Shown: positions 16,109-24,480 of the stretch, one piece after another
Layout: each line of letters opens with the position of its first letter
Position numbering within the stretch: the first letter of the stretch is position 1
NCBI GenBank assembly: GCA_964374095.1
Contig: CAYJXJ010000030.1
Span: forward strand, 1-33,849
Length of the DNA stretch: 33,849 bases
Direction of reading: 5' to 3'
Origin: CAYJXJ01 sp964374095
GTDB lineage: Bacteria; Elusimicrobiota; Elusimicrobia; UBA1565; UBA9628
Notes under the pieces: model-generated
Told to the model about the DNA's origin: nothing
Seen by the model: the letters and a program-made list of their open reading frames with translations, nothing else
Database searches by the model: none
Program-made: the position numbers and the translations under genes

Positions 16109-17913
16109 CGGCCGCCCTATTACGCGCCCTCGGCGCGGCGCTGGGCTTTTTTCTGGTTTACGAGATCTTCGAGCGCGCTTTTCTGGCGGACGCTCCCATG
16201 GATGTGTTGCGCGGACTCCACCGCGCCCGGGGACTGATAGCCAGCGCGCTGGCCGCCCTGGTCGCCGCCCTCAGCCTCGGCGGCGGCGCCCCCCGGGCGG
16301 TCCCGGAAGCCGCCCTACCCGATGCGCCCGCCCGCGATGACCGCGCCGCCTGGTTTGTCGACCTGCGCTGGCTGGCGGTCCTGGCCGCCGCGCTGGCCGT
16401 GTATCTCTCCCAGCACGTGCTGGGCTATCTCCCGCCGGAAACCACCGTCTTATTGTGGGGCGGGGTCGCCGTGCTGGCCGCTTCCAACGCTCTCTATCTC
16501 AAGCTTCTGCAAAGTTCCCTGCCCGTCAAATCACAACTCCATTGGCAAATCGCGACCGATCTCCTGATCCTCTCCTTCCTCCTGCGCTGCTCCGGAGGCG
16601 TGGCGAGTCCCGCGGCCGGCTTGATGGCGTTCCATGTGGTCCTCGCCGGGATTCTCTTTGAAAGACGCGAGGCGTTCCTCGTCTGCGGGGCCGCCTCGGC
16701 GCTGTTCGGCGGCCTGGCCCTCGCCGCGCCTTCCCCCGAGACCCTGGCTCCCATGCCTTTTCTCCTGGCCCTGCTGTGGGGGACGGCGACGATCGTCACG
16801 ACCTTGGCGGGACGGCTGAGGACCAGCCACCAAGAACTGCTGGCGGCTTTCTTTTCCGGCATACCCGACGGCTTTGCCGTAGTCGACGCCGCGGGGCGCG
16901 TCCAGTACCTCAACGCCGCCGGGGCGCGCCTGCTCGGCCCGCACGCCAAGGGCGCGCGCGGCCGCCAACTATGCGCGGTGCTGTGCGGGGAAGGCGGGGC
17001 CGCGCCGGTCCATGGGAAGGAAGCGTGCCCGCTGCTCGCCGCGCGGGGAGCCCGCGTCGCCGCGGCCTCAGCCCGGGCCCTTCGCCTGCACGCCTTCGGG
17101 CACGAACGGCGCCTGGTGTTTATCGAGAACATCGCGGCCGAAATCGAGCTGGAGCGGCGCAAGGAGGACTGGCGGCACATGCTCTCCCACGATTTGCGCA
17201 CTCCCTTGTCCTTGATCATCGGGGGGCTGGCGGCCGTCGGGGAAAGGGCCCCGGAAGCCACGTTGGGCGCGCCGGAGTGGAAGATACTCGACATCGCCTT
17301 GCGCGGCGCGCGGCGCATGCTCGATCTCCTGAACCTCGACTTGGACGTGGCCAAGCTCGAAGCGGGGCTGATGCTCTTGAGCCGCCGCAACGTTCCCCTC
17401 GCCGAGTTGGCGCGCCGGCGCGCGGAGGAGGAAACAACGCTCGCCGAGTCCCGGCGGCTCTCGATCGACATCGACATTCCCCCGACGCTCGCGGCCGCCG
17501 GCGACCCGGTGATGATTTCCCGGGTCTTTCAGAACCTCCTCAATAACGCGGTCAAGTACTCCAAGGAAGGAGGGCGGATCTCGATTCGAGGCGCGGCCGG
17601 CCCGCCCGGCCGCGTGCGGCTGATCTTCCACGATGAGGGACCCGGGATCGCCCCGGAAGATTTGCCGAAAATTTTCGACCGCTACTACCAGGCCCGCGCC
17701 CGGCGCGAGGGCCGCATCCGCGGGACGGGCTTGGGGTTGACCTTTTGCCGGGAAGCACTCAAGACCATGGGCGGGACGATTTCCGCGACTTCGGTTCCGG
17801 GCCAAGGCAGCGAGTTCACCGTCGACCTGCCCGCGGCCGAGTCTCAGCTCCCGCGCCGGTCCTTGGCCCCGGTCCCGGCTCTTGGCCGATTGGAGCCCCC
17901 TGGATTCCCTTGA
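16063..17913 (+). CDS. Membrane sensor histidine kinase with PAS domain
   Basis: A 616-residue kinase. The start at ATG 16063 follows GGAAG. The N-terminal 260 residues hold about six membrane segments of no recognised sensor type. A PAS-like domain follows (FFSGIPDGFAVVDAAGRVQY), then the phosphoacceptor box SHDLRTPLS with His376. Then comes a catalytic ATPase domain with N box NLLNNAVKYS, DEGPGIA and GTGLGL. It starts back-to-back with the molybdoenzyme operon leader, and before the insertion it was presumably adjacent to nxrA. It may sense a redox or electron-acceptor signal and regulate that operon. No response regulator is next to it; the nearest is the lone receiver at 20103. Confidence 0.9.
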   Translation: MKSPLDKLGRGRSEIPAALLRALGAALGFFLVYEIFERAFLADAPMDVLRGLHRARGLIASALAALVAALSLGGGAPRAVPEAALPDAPARDDRAAWFVDLRWLAVLAAALAVYLSQHVLGYLPPETTVLLWGGVAVLAASNALYLKLLQSSLPVKSQLHWQIATDLLILSFLLRCSGGVASPAAGLMAFHVVLAGILFERREAFLVCGAASALFGGLALAAPSPETLAPMPFLLALLWGTATIVTTLAGRLRTSHQELLAAFFSGIPDGFAVVDAAGRVQYLNAAGARLLGPHAKGARGRQLCAVLCGEGGAAPVHGKEACPLLAARGARVAAASARALRLHAFGHERRLVFIENIAAEIELERRKEDWRHMLSHDLRTPLSLIIGGLAAVGERAPEATLGAPEWKILDIALRGARRMLDLLNLDLDVAKLEAGLMLLSRRNVPLAELARRRAEEETTLAESRRLSIDIDIPPTLAAAGDPVMISRVFQNLLNNAVKYSKEGGRISIRGAAGPPGRVRLIFHDEGPGIAPEDLPKIFDRYYQARARREGRIRGTGLGLTFCREALKTMGGTISATSVPGQGSEFTVDLPAAESQLPRRSLAPVPALGRLEPPGFP

Positions 17914-17937
17914 CTATCGGAATCCATCTGCTATACT
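17910..17937 (+). promoter_or_regulatory. Sigma-70-type promoter before the DUF4143 ATPase
   Basis: TTGACT (17910-17915) and TATACT (17932-17937), each one base off consensus, are 16 bases apart. The expected transcript start near 17944 leaves a leader of only about 15 bases before the ATG at 17959, with no clear Shine-Dalgarno. The stretch is AT-rich in an otherwise GC-rich window. The -35 box overlaps the end of the kinase gene. Confidence 0.65.
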
Positions 17938-17958
17938 AAATATGTACATTTGTTTATC

Positions 17959-19101
17959 ATGTATAAACGAAACCAAACTTTGGCAAATATCGGGCGGGAG
18001 TCGTGCTTCCTATGGGGAGCCCGCCAGACCGGAAAAAGCACCTTGCTCAAGGACCTCTTTCCGGGCTCGCCGCGTTACGACCTGCTTCTTTCCAACGAAT
18101 ACGGCCGATTGCGCGCCCGCCCATCAATCCTGCGCGAGGAGGTGTTGTCCCTTTCCCCCCGCGCGCCGGTGGTCATCGATGAAGTGCAGAAAATTCCCGA
18201 ACTGCTGGACGAGGTCCAATGGCTCATCGTCAACCGCCGGATACAGTTCGTCCTCTGCGGATCGAGCGCCCGCAAGCTCAGGCGCGGCGGCGCGAACCTC
18301 CTCGGCGGGCGCGCCCTGCGCTTCGAGTTGTTTCCCTTGGTCTATCCCGAGATTCCGGATTTTGACCTGATTCGCGCCCTCAACCACGGCCTGCTTGCGC
18401 GGCATTACCTATCCGAAAAACCGCAAGGCCTGATGGCCGCCTACGTGGGAGACTACCTGAAGGAAGAGATCGCCGCGGAGGCATTGACGCGAAATATCCC
18501 GGCCTTCAGCCGCTTCCTGGAGTCCGCGGCATTCAGCAACGGCGAGATCATCAACTACCAGAATATCGCCTCCGAATGCGGCGTCAGCGCTCCCACCGTC
18601 AAGCAATATTTCCAGATACTGGAGGATACTTTGATCGCCCGCTGCGCGCCCTCCTTCCAAAAACGCCCCAAAAGACGGGTGATCCAAGCCCCGAAGTTCT
18701 ACCTCTTCGACGTCGGCTTGGCCAACTTCCTCCTCAAGCGGTCGCAGGTCGCGCCGAGGGGAGAATCCTTCGGGAAAGCCTTCGAGCATTTCATCTATCA
18801 AGAGCTGGCCGCGCATAGCCATTATTCCGGATTGAATTATCCCATCTCTTACTGGCGCACGGCGTCGCAACTCGAAATCGACTTTGTCCTCGGAGACCAT
18901 CAGGTCGCCCTTGAGGTCAAAGGAGTCGATCAAGTCTCGAATCACCACCTGAGGGGACTCAAGGCTTTTCGAGAGGAGTACCGATCGAAACATTCGATCG
19001 CGGTTTCGCAGGATGCCAGGCCCCGGATCGTGGATGGAATCTCGGTCCTCCCGTGGGAGACTTTCCTCAAAAGGCTTTGGGCGGGGGAGATCATCAGCTA
19101 G
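17959..19101 (+). CDS. AAA ATPase with C-terminal DUF4143 domain
   Basis: A 380-residue protein starting at ATG 17959; a TTG at 17950 is an alternative start. The Walker A motif GARQTGKST begins at residue 20, Walker B is VVIDEVQKIP, and LCGSSARKLRR follows as the sensor region. The C-terminal half is the DUF4143 domain with its nuclease-like elements (EIDFVLGD, ALEVKG). These ATPases are common, often laterally transferred, and of unsettled function; some behave like toxin or defence components. It has its own promoter and no operon partner. The remnant at 27891-28045 belongs to a different subfamily of the same type. Confidence 0.9.
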   Translation: MYKRNQTLANIGRESCFLWGARQTGKSTLLKDLFPGSPRYDLLLSNEYGRLRARPSILREEVLSLSPRAPVVIDEVQKIPELLDEVQWLIVNRRIQFVLCGSSARKLRRGGANLLGGRALRFELFPLVYPEIPDFDLIRALNHGLLARHYLSEKPQGLMAAYVGDYLKEEIAAEALTRNIPAFSRFLESAAFSNGEIINYQNIASECGVSAPTVKQYFQILEDTLIARCAPSFQKRPKRRVIQAPKFYLFDVGLANFLLKRSQVAPRGESFGKAFEHFIYQELAAHSHYSGLNYPISYWRTASQLEIDFVLGDHQVALEVKGVDQVSNHHLRGLKAFREEYRSKHSIAVSQDARPRIVDGISVLPWETFLKRLWAGEIIS

Positions 19102-19194
19102 GGACCGCATCGCCTCAGTCGAGATTCCCCGGTGAAGAGATCGGCGCGATCCGGCATCTGGAAGGATTGCGGATGAACTCCTTGGTGCATATGT

Positions 19195-20055
19195 CTAAAC
19201 TGTCGTACATTTCAGACATTGCGTCAAATCCGCTGCATCGGGCCGGGCGGAGCCTCGGCCCCCGACCAAGCCCTTGGCCAAGGCTCCGACCGCGTAGGCC
19301 AACCCCGCGGCCGCGCCCCCGGCCAGCAGGGTCTCGCCTCCGGACACCGGCCAAGGCTGGTCCACCGAGCGGCTTTTCACCGCGCCGATGAGAAACAGGG
19401 TCCCCAGCGCCAGACCCAGGCTCCACTCCGCGGGAGATGTCCAGAATCCGGGCGCCACCGCTCCCGAGACGAAGGGAAGCAGCGGCACGGCTCCCGATAA
19501 CACGAAGCCCGCGAAGGTCGCCGCGGCGGCGCGATGCGGGGAGGGCGGCCGGGCCGGAAATCCCAACTCCTCGCGCAGCATGGTCTCGATCCAGCGCTCT
19601 TGATCGGAGGTGATGATCTCAACCGCGCGCTCAAGATCGGCGCCCGAAAATCCCTTGGCCGCGAAGATTTGTCGGATCTCCTCGCGCTCTCCCTCCGGGA
19701 ACCGGGCCAGGTGCTCCTTCTCCTGCGATCGGGCGCGCCGGCGGCGCTGGACCTCGGCCCGCGTTCCCAGAAAGTCCCCGGCGGCCATGCTGAAACCGTC
19801 GGCCGCGAGATTGGCCAGCCCCAGAACCAGCACAACCCCGGGACCCAAGCCCGCGCCCGAGGCCCCGGCCACGACCGCGAAGGTGGTGACCGTGCCGTCC
19901 ATGGCCCCGTAGACCCAATGGCGCAAAGGCGATTCTTGGCCGGAGGAGCTCAGCCTTTCTGCGACCGCGTCCGGCGTGTGCTCCGCCGCAAGCTCAGGAT
20001 CGGGCAGGTCAGCCACGTGGCGCCGACAAGGGGCAATGCTCCACGCCACGCTCAT
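19195..20055 (-). CDS. VIT1/CCC1-family iron or manganese transporter
   Basis: A 286-residue membrane protein. The start at ATG 20055 is preferred over the TTG at 20073. The VIT signature is clear: HWVYGAMDGTVTTFAVVAGA begins the first transmembrane helix, and GLANLAADGFSMAAGDFLG the second. A charged cytoplasmic metal-binding insertion with many Glu and Arg follows (about residues 105-165), then three more hydrophobic segments. The family moves Fe2+ or Mn2+ out of the cytosol, usually in exchange for protons. It is convergent with the DUF4143 ATPase gene and divergent from the receiver gene. The 93 bases between 19102 and 19194 show no gene. Confidence 0.85.
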   Translation of the reverse strand: MSVAWSIAPCRRHVADLPDPELAAEHTPDAVAERLSSSGQESPLRHWVYGAMDGTVTTFAVVAGASGAGLGPGVVLVLGLANLAADGFSMAAGDFLGTRAEVQRRRRARSQEKEHLARFPEGEREEIRQIFAAKGFSGADLERAVEIITSDQERWIETMLREELGFPARPPSPHRAAAATFAGFVLSGAVPLLPFVSGAVAPGFWTSPAEWSLGLALGTLFLIGAVKSRSVDQPWPVSGGETLLAGGAAAGLAYAVGALAKGLVGGRGSARPDAADLTQCLKCTTV

Positions 20056-20065
20056 ATGCAACGGC

Positions 20066-20081
20066 ACGGCCAAGTGGCCGT
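20066..20081. promoter_or_regulatory. Palindrome between divergent transporter and receiver genes
   Basis: ACGGCC-AAGT-GGCCGT, a perfect 6-bp inverted repeat with a 4-base centre, lies in the 47-base gap between the two divergent starts. It could be an operator shared by both genes, but no matching regulator or second copy was found. Confidence 0.3.
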
Positions 20082-20102
20082 TTCATTGCTTTGACCACGA
20101 TC

Positions 20103-20459
20103 ATGAGCGCGACTCCGTCCGTCCTCATCGTCGACGACGACGCCGCGGGTCTGGCCATGCTCAGCCTCTCCCTGCGCCAGTCGGGGTTCCTCGTCCGCAC
20201 GGCCGAGAGCGGCGAAGCGGCCCTGAAGCTCCTGCGCGCGAACCGGGCCGACTGGCTGGTTACCGACCTTCGGATGCACCCCATGGACGGCATTGAACTC
20301 GCGGCGCAAGCCAAGTCTCTACAACCCGACTTGCGGGTAGTCATGGTCAGCGCGGTGTATGGCGAGCGCGACCAAGCCGCCCCCGAGGTGGAGAAGTTCT
20401 TCCCCAAACCACTGGCCGTCGATCGGCTCATCGATTGGCTCTCGCCCCGGTCGGGCTGA
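20103..20459 (+). CDS. Stand-alone response regulator receiver domain
   Basis: A 118-residue protein consisting only of a CheY-like receiver: acidic pair in LIVDDDAAG, phosphoacceptor Asp55 in LVTDLRM, conserved Ser in VMVSAVYG and Lys in KFFPKPLAV. There is no output domain, so it must act through protein contacts or as a phosphate relay. The ATG at 20103 is chosen over the TTG at 20091 because it begins at the receiver. The kinase at 16063 is a candidate partner. It stands at the head of the plus-strand gene series that leads into ribF and the cox genes. Confidence 0.85.
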   Translation: MSATPSVLIVDDDAAGLAMLSLSLRQSGFLVRTAESGEAALKLLRANRADWLVTDLRMHPMDGIELAAQAKSLQPDLRVVMVSAVYGERDQAAPEVEKFFPKPLAVDRLIDWLSPRSG

Positions 20460-20476
20460 CTGTTCCATAGGGAGAC

Positions 20477-21082
20477 ATGCGTCCTGGACAAAGCGTTGCA
20501 TCTCCCAAAGCCTTAATGAGAGTCATGCGCAGCGCGCATCAGGCCGGCCGCTGGGCGCCCGGTTCGGTCGCCGCGATCGGGAAATTCGATGGAATCCACC
20601 TGGGCCACCAAAAGGTGATTTCCGCCGCGGTGGACCGCGCCAAACAGTTGGCTACGAAAGCCCTGGTCGTAACCTTCGATCCCACCCCCCAGGAGTTCTT
20701 CCAGCCCGGCACCTACAAGCCCATACTCACCCAAGACCAGGCGCATCTTATTCTGGAGGGGATGGACGTCGACGGCGTCCTCTATTTGCCCTTCACCGGA
20801 AAACTCGCCTGCCAAGCGCCGGAGGCCTTCGCCCGCGACGTCCTCATGCGGGCCATGAAGGTATTGGAAGTTTGCGTCGGCGAGGACTTCTGCTTCGGCA
20901 AGGATCGCGCCGGCAGGGTCGATGATCTAAAACAATTCGGCCAGGAGTTCAGCTTCCTCGTGCGCCCGATACCGCTGGTCTACGCCGACGGCGAGAAAAT
21001 CAGTTCCAGTCTGATCCGGCGCCTCTTGGATGCGGGCCGCCGCCCGCAGGCGGAGGCATTTCTGGGACGGAGCCTGCCCTGA
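20477..21082 (+). CDS. FAD synthetase (RibF N-terminal domain only)
   Basis: A 201-residue protein with the nucleotidyltransferase motifs of RibF: GKFDGIHLGHQKVI near residues 34-47, TFDPTPQEFF, and ISSSLIRRLLDAG near the end. This domain adenylates FMN to FAD. Ordinary bacterial RibF has about 300 residues and a C-terminal riboflavin kinase domain, which is absent here. It may be a monofunctional FMN adenylyltransferase, as seen in some lineages. The start follows GGGAGA by five bases. Its stop overlaps the start of cox2, so it is probably co-transcribed with the oxidase genes. Confidence 0.85.
   Translation: MRPGQSVASPKALMRVMRSAHQAGRWAPGSVAAIGKFDGIHLGHQKVISAAVDRAKQLATKALVVTFDPTPQEFFQPGTYKPILTQDQAHLILEGMDVDGVLYLPFTGKLACQAPEAFARDVLMRAMKVLEVCVGEDFCFGKDRAGRVDDLKQFGQEFSFLVRPIPLVYADGEKISSSLIRRLLDAGRRPQAEAFLGRSLP
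21064..21081 (+). promoter_or_regulatory. Shine-Dalgarno and CTG start of cox2
   Basis: GGGACGGAG (21064-21072) stands six bases before CTG (21079-21081), which overlaps the ribF stop TGA. The frame has no ATG, GTG or TTG between an upstream stop near 20923 and the internal ATG at 21169. Conserved cox2 N-terminal sequence lies before that ATG. CTG is therefore the most likely initiator. Confidence 0.6.
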
Positions 21083-21834
21083 ACTCGAATTACGGCTGGG
21101 GACTGCCCGTTCAGGCCTCCACGTTCGCTTCAAAAATAGATCTCGATCTCAACATTCTCCATGGCGGGATGATCGTGATTTTCGTGGTCTGGCTGGTCCT
21201 CTTCGTCCACTTGATCCTCAAATACGGCAAAGTCCGGGCCGAGGCCATCGACCGCGAGGGAAAGGGGGGCGGTTGGGCCCTGGCCGGCGGGGTGGCCGTC
21301 ATCGTCTTTGAACTGGTCCTCATCGTCATCTATTCGGTTCCCACCTGGTCGCTGATCAAGATCAATTTTCCCGATCCGTCGCGCTCCAACGTGATCCAGG
21401 TCGTCGCCGAACAATACGCCTGGAACGTGCAGTATCCCGGGGCGGATGGAAAGCTGGGCCGCCGCGGTTCTCAGTTCATCGACTCGGGCAATGTCCTGGG
21501 CCTGGACCCCAAGGACCCGGCGGGCAAAGACGACGTGGTCACGCTCAACGAATTGCGGGCTCCCCTGGGCAAGCCGACCTTGGTCTATCTGGAAGCCAAG
21601 GACGTGATCCACAGCTTTTTCATCCCCGAATTCCGGGTCAAACAGGACGCCACTCCCGGCCTGCGCGTGCCGGTATGGTTTGAGCCCACGAAGGCGGGAA
21701 AGTACGAGCTTTGCTGTTCCCAGCTTTGCGGCGTCGGCCACACGAACATGCGCGCCGATGTGATCGTCGAGCCGCTCCCCGACTTCGAAGCCTGGCTCAA
21801 ATCGCAAGCCCCCGCCGCCGGAGGCCCCTCATGA
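21079..21834 (+). CDS. coxB: Cytochrome c oxidase subunit II
   Basis: A 251-residue protein if read from CTG 21079. Its N-terminus (NSNYGWGLPVQAS) fits subunit II, whereas the first ATG (21169) would remove it and part of the membrane anchor. Two membrane helices follow. The periplasmic domain holds the CuA site: His178 and C213-x3-C217-x3-H221-x2-M224. Gln stands where most members have the CuA-loop Glu (CSQLC rather than CSEYC); that residue binds through its backbone, so function should persist. There is no fused cytochrome c domain. It takes electrons from periplasmic cytochrome c and passes them to subunit I. It overlaps cox1 by ATGA. Confidence 0.9.
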   Translation: MNSNYGWGLPVQASTFASKIDLDLNILHGGMIVIFVVWLVLFVHLILKYGKVRAEAIDREGKGGGWALAGGVAVIVFELVLIVIYSVPTWSLIKINFPDPSRSNVIQVVAEQYAWNVQYPGADGKLGRRGSQFIDSGNVLGLDPKDPAGKDDVVTLNELRAPLGKPTLVYLEAKDVIHSFFIPEFRVKQDATPGLRVPVWFEPTKAGKYELCCSQLCGVGHTNMRADVIVEPLPDFEAWLKSQAPAAGGPS

Positions 21835-23567
21835 GTTCGGCTCCGCCCCCCGCCGGACTCTCCGGCTTCGCCGGCCGCTACCTCTTCTCGACCGACCACA
21901 AGATCATCGGGCTTCAATACATGTTCACCTCGCTCTTCTTTCTCCTGGCGGGATTTTCGATGATCGGCCTGCTCCGCTGGCAGTTGGCCTACCCCGGCCA
22001 GCCCATCCCGTTCATCGGCCGATTTCTGTCGGAGACCATGGCCCCGGGCGGCGTGATGCTGCCCGACTTTTACAACAGTCTGGGCGCCATGCACGGCACC
22101 ATCATGGTCTTTCTCGGCGTGGTCCCGCTGGGGGTCGGGGCCTTCGGCAACTACCTCGTCCCGCTCATGATCGGGGCCCCGGACATGGCCTTTCCCCGGA
22201 TGAACGCCATGTCCTACTGGGCCTACCTGGCCGGGGGGCTCCTCATGCTCCTGTCCTTCTTCCTGCCGGGCGGGGCGGCACAATCCGGTTGGACCTCCTA
22301 TCCCCCGTTGGCCGTGATTAATCCCGGCCAAACGACCTGGATCATCGCCATGGTGCTGGTCATCACCTCGTCCCTGCTGGGGGCCATCAACTTCCTGGTG
22401 ACCATCATCAACATGCGCGCGCCGGGGATGTCGCTCTTGCGCATGCCGCTCTTCGTCTGGGGCCAGCTTGTGACCGCGGTCCTGCTCCTGCTCGCCTTTC
22501 CGGCCGTGGAAGCCGCGGCCATTCTGCAGCTCATGGACCGCGTCGCGCAGACGAGTTTTTTCATGCCGGGCGGGCTCGTGGTCTCGGGAGAGGCGCTGGC
22601 CATATCGGGTGGCGGCCAGCCGCTGTTGTGGCAGCACCTTTTCTGGTTTCTAGGCCACCCGGAGGTGTACGTCCTCATCCTGCCGGCCATGGGCATCTGC
22701 GCGGAGATCCTGGCCAGCGCCACCCGCAAGCCGGTCTACGGCTACCGCGTCATCGTCGGTTCCATGGTCTTTTTGGGGGGAATGTCCTTCGTCGTTTGGG
22801 CGCACCACATGTTCCTGAGCGGGATGTCGGCGAAGCTTGCGAACTTCTTCCTCATAACCACGCTCATCATCTCGATTCCCTCGGTGCTCATCCTGACCTG
22901 TCTGATCTGGAGCTTGAAGGGCGGCCGCCTGCGCTTCACGGTCCCAATGCACTTTGCCCTGGCCTTCATGCCCATGTTCGGCATCGGGGGCTTGACCGGG
23001 CTGCCCCTGGGGACCCATGCCACCGATATCTATCTGCACGACACCTACTACGTGATCGGCCACTTCCACTACGTGGTCGTCACTGGCACCATCATCGCCC
23101 TTATCGGAGGAATCTACTTTTGGTTCCCCAAGTGGTTCGGCCGCCGGATGAACGACGCCTGGGGCAAGGTCCACTTCTGGACCACGCTGGCCGCCATGAA
23201 CGGCGTGTTTCTTCCCATGTTCATTCAAGGGCTGGCCGGCGTCCAGCGCAGGCTCTATGACCCGACCGCCCAACTGCACAACCTCCCGGTTCAGCCGCTC
23301 AACGTGGTGAGCTCGATAGCGGCCTGGCTCCTGTTCCTGGCGCAGATTCCCTTCATCGTAAACTTCTTCTACAGCATTTTCCGGGGCCCAAGAACCGCGG
23401 AGAATCCCTGGGAGGCCACGACCCTGGATTGGGCCTGTTCCTCGCCCCCCCCTCACGGAAACTTCGCGTCCCCGCCCACGGTGTATCGTGATCCCTACGA
23501 ATACTCGCTCCCCGGCCGCGCGACGGATTTCCTTCCCCAGCACCTAGAATCGGAGGTCGCGGCATGA
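21831..23567 (+). CDS. coxA: Cytochrome c oxidase subunit I lacking the K-channel lysine
   Basis: A 578-residue haem-copper oxidase subunit with about twelve membrane helices. By position it matches Paracoccus numbering: H276-P-E278-V-Y280 (CuB ligand, proton-gating Glu, cross-linked Tyr), H325 and H326 as CuB ligands, and HDTYYVIGHFHYVV with the haem-ligating histidines. D-channel residues Asp118 and Asn125 are present. At residue 354, where the K-channel lysine is expected, the codon is ATC (Ile) within IPSVLILTCLIW. The cross-linked Tyr supports oxygen reduction rather than NO reduction. No cox3 or cox4 follows; the next gene overlaps by ATGA and is a dioxygenase. Confidence 0.9.
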   Translation: MSSAPPPAGLSGFAGRYLFSTDHKIIGLQYMFTSLFFLLAGFSMIGLLRWQLAYPGQPIPFIGRFLSETMAPGGVMLPDFYNSLGAMHGTIMVFLGVVPLGVGAFGNYLVPLMIGAPDMAFPRMNAMSYWAYLAGGLLMLLSFFLPGGAAQSGWTSYPPLAVINPGQTTWIIAMVLVITSSLLGAINFLVTIINMRAPGMSLLRMPLFVWGQLVTAVLLLLAFPAVEAAAILQLMDRVAQTSFFMPGGLVVSGEALAISGGGQPLLWQHLFWFLGHPEVYVLILPAMGICAEILASATRKPVYGYRVIVGSMVFLGGMSFVVWAHHMFLSGMSAKLANFFLITTLIISIPSVLILTCLIWSLKGGRLRFTVPMHFALAFMPMFGIGGLTGLPLGTHATDIYLHDTYYVIGHFHYVVVTGTIIALIGGIYFWFPKWFGRRMNDAWGKVHFWTTLAAMNGVFLPMFIQGLAGVQRRLYDPTAQLHNLPVQPLNVVSSIAAWLLFLAQIPFIVNFFYSIFRGPRTAENPWEATTLDWACSSPPPHGNFASPPTVYRDPYEYSLPGRATDFLPQHLESEVAA

Positions 23568-24436
23568 CGGCGCGCCCTAAGGCGGCTCCTCTCGGCATTC
23601 CCGAACCGGCCGACGCGGTCGGCAAGCTCATCGGCGCGTCCTACCAATTACGGGCGGGCCTGGCGCGCCGCCTGCACTGGGGCACGCCGCCGGTCAACCC
23701 GCAGGCCCGGCGCCTGCGCGAGGACGGCGTGCTGGTCCTGCCGGAGCTGCTCCTCCCGGAGGTCCTGGCGCAGGCCCACGCGGCCAACCGCGGGCTCTTC
23801 GAGCGGTCCCGCGCCTCCGAACTCCTGCTGAGTCCCGACGGAATCAAGATCATCGAAGCGGCGGACGTCTCCGCCGAAGAGTTCGCCCGCTACTACTTCC
23901 TCCATTCCAAGAATTACCCGGACCGGATGGATATCTACCGCGCGATCGACCCTCATGTTCGGGACATACTCACTTCATTCTACGGCTCCAACTACTTCTA
24001 CCGGGATTTCGTCTGCTATCGCTCCCAGCCGACGGCCCGGGCCTATCAGGGCTCCTACGCCTGGCACCGCGACAACTACCCCGTCGGCTGTCTCAAGGTG
24101 ATGACCTACCTGACGGATGTCCTGTCCGAGTCGGAGGGACCCTTCATCTACGCCCCGGGAACGCATATCGGCTACCGGCCCCAGCTCGGACGCTACGGCC
24201 CGCGCATACCCCGCGAGCAAGTCGAGGGACGCCTGGCCGTCCGCGCCTGCCTGGGTCCGGCCGGTACCATCATCATATTCGACAACAACGGCATCCATCG
24301 GGCCTCCAACCCCGCCCGCGGCCACCGGGAGGCGCTCAACGCCACGGTGTTTCCCCGCATCGGGCGCGGCCGGCCCCCCGTCCGCGGGCTCGACATGGGC
24401 ATGGAGACGGGACTGCTCAAGAAATATGCCCGCTGA
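23564..24436 (+). CDS. PhyH-type Fe(II)/2-oxoglutarate dioxygenase
   Basis: A 290-residue protein of the phytanoyl-CoA dioxygenase superfamily. The iron triad is H168-x-D170 (WHRDNYP) and His245 (GIHRASNPARGHR), and the Arg about ten residues later is the usual 2-oxoglutarate ligand. The family hydroxylates or halogenates small molecules and lipids using O2 and 2-oxoglutarate. The substrate is unknown. The gene overlaps the cox1 stop by ATGA, so it is translated with the oxidase, an unusual pairing. It begins a series of four iron-dependent enzyme genes. Confidence 0.85.
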   Translation: MTARPKAAPLGIPEPADAVGKLIGASYQLRAGLARRLHWGTPPVNPQARRLREDGVLVLPELLLPEVLAQAHAANRGLFERSRASELLLSPDGIKIIEAADVSAEEFARYYFLHSKNYPDRMDIYRAIDPHVRDILTSFYGSNYFYRDFVCYRSQPTARAYQGSYAWHRDNYPVGCLKVMTYLTDVLSESEGPFIYAPGTHIGYRPQLGRYGPRIPREQVEGRLAVRACLGPAGTIIIFDNNGIHRASNPARGHREALNATVFPRIGRGRPPVRGLDMGMETGLLKKYAR

Positions 24437-24480
24437 TCCCAGGGCAGGGTCCGGATCATGAAATATCCCTAAACTGCGCG

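Noticed and set aside
17938..19215. Possible terminal inverted repeats around the DUF4143 ATPase gene
   Set aside because: Short AT-rich matches around GTACA occur on both sides, but they do not form a convincing repeat pair and there is no target duplication.
21831..23567. Nitric oxide reductase-type haem-copper protein
   Set aside because: The HPEVY motif with the cross-linked Tyr and a CuA-bearing subunit II point to an oxygen-reducing oxidase despite the missing K-channel lysine.
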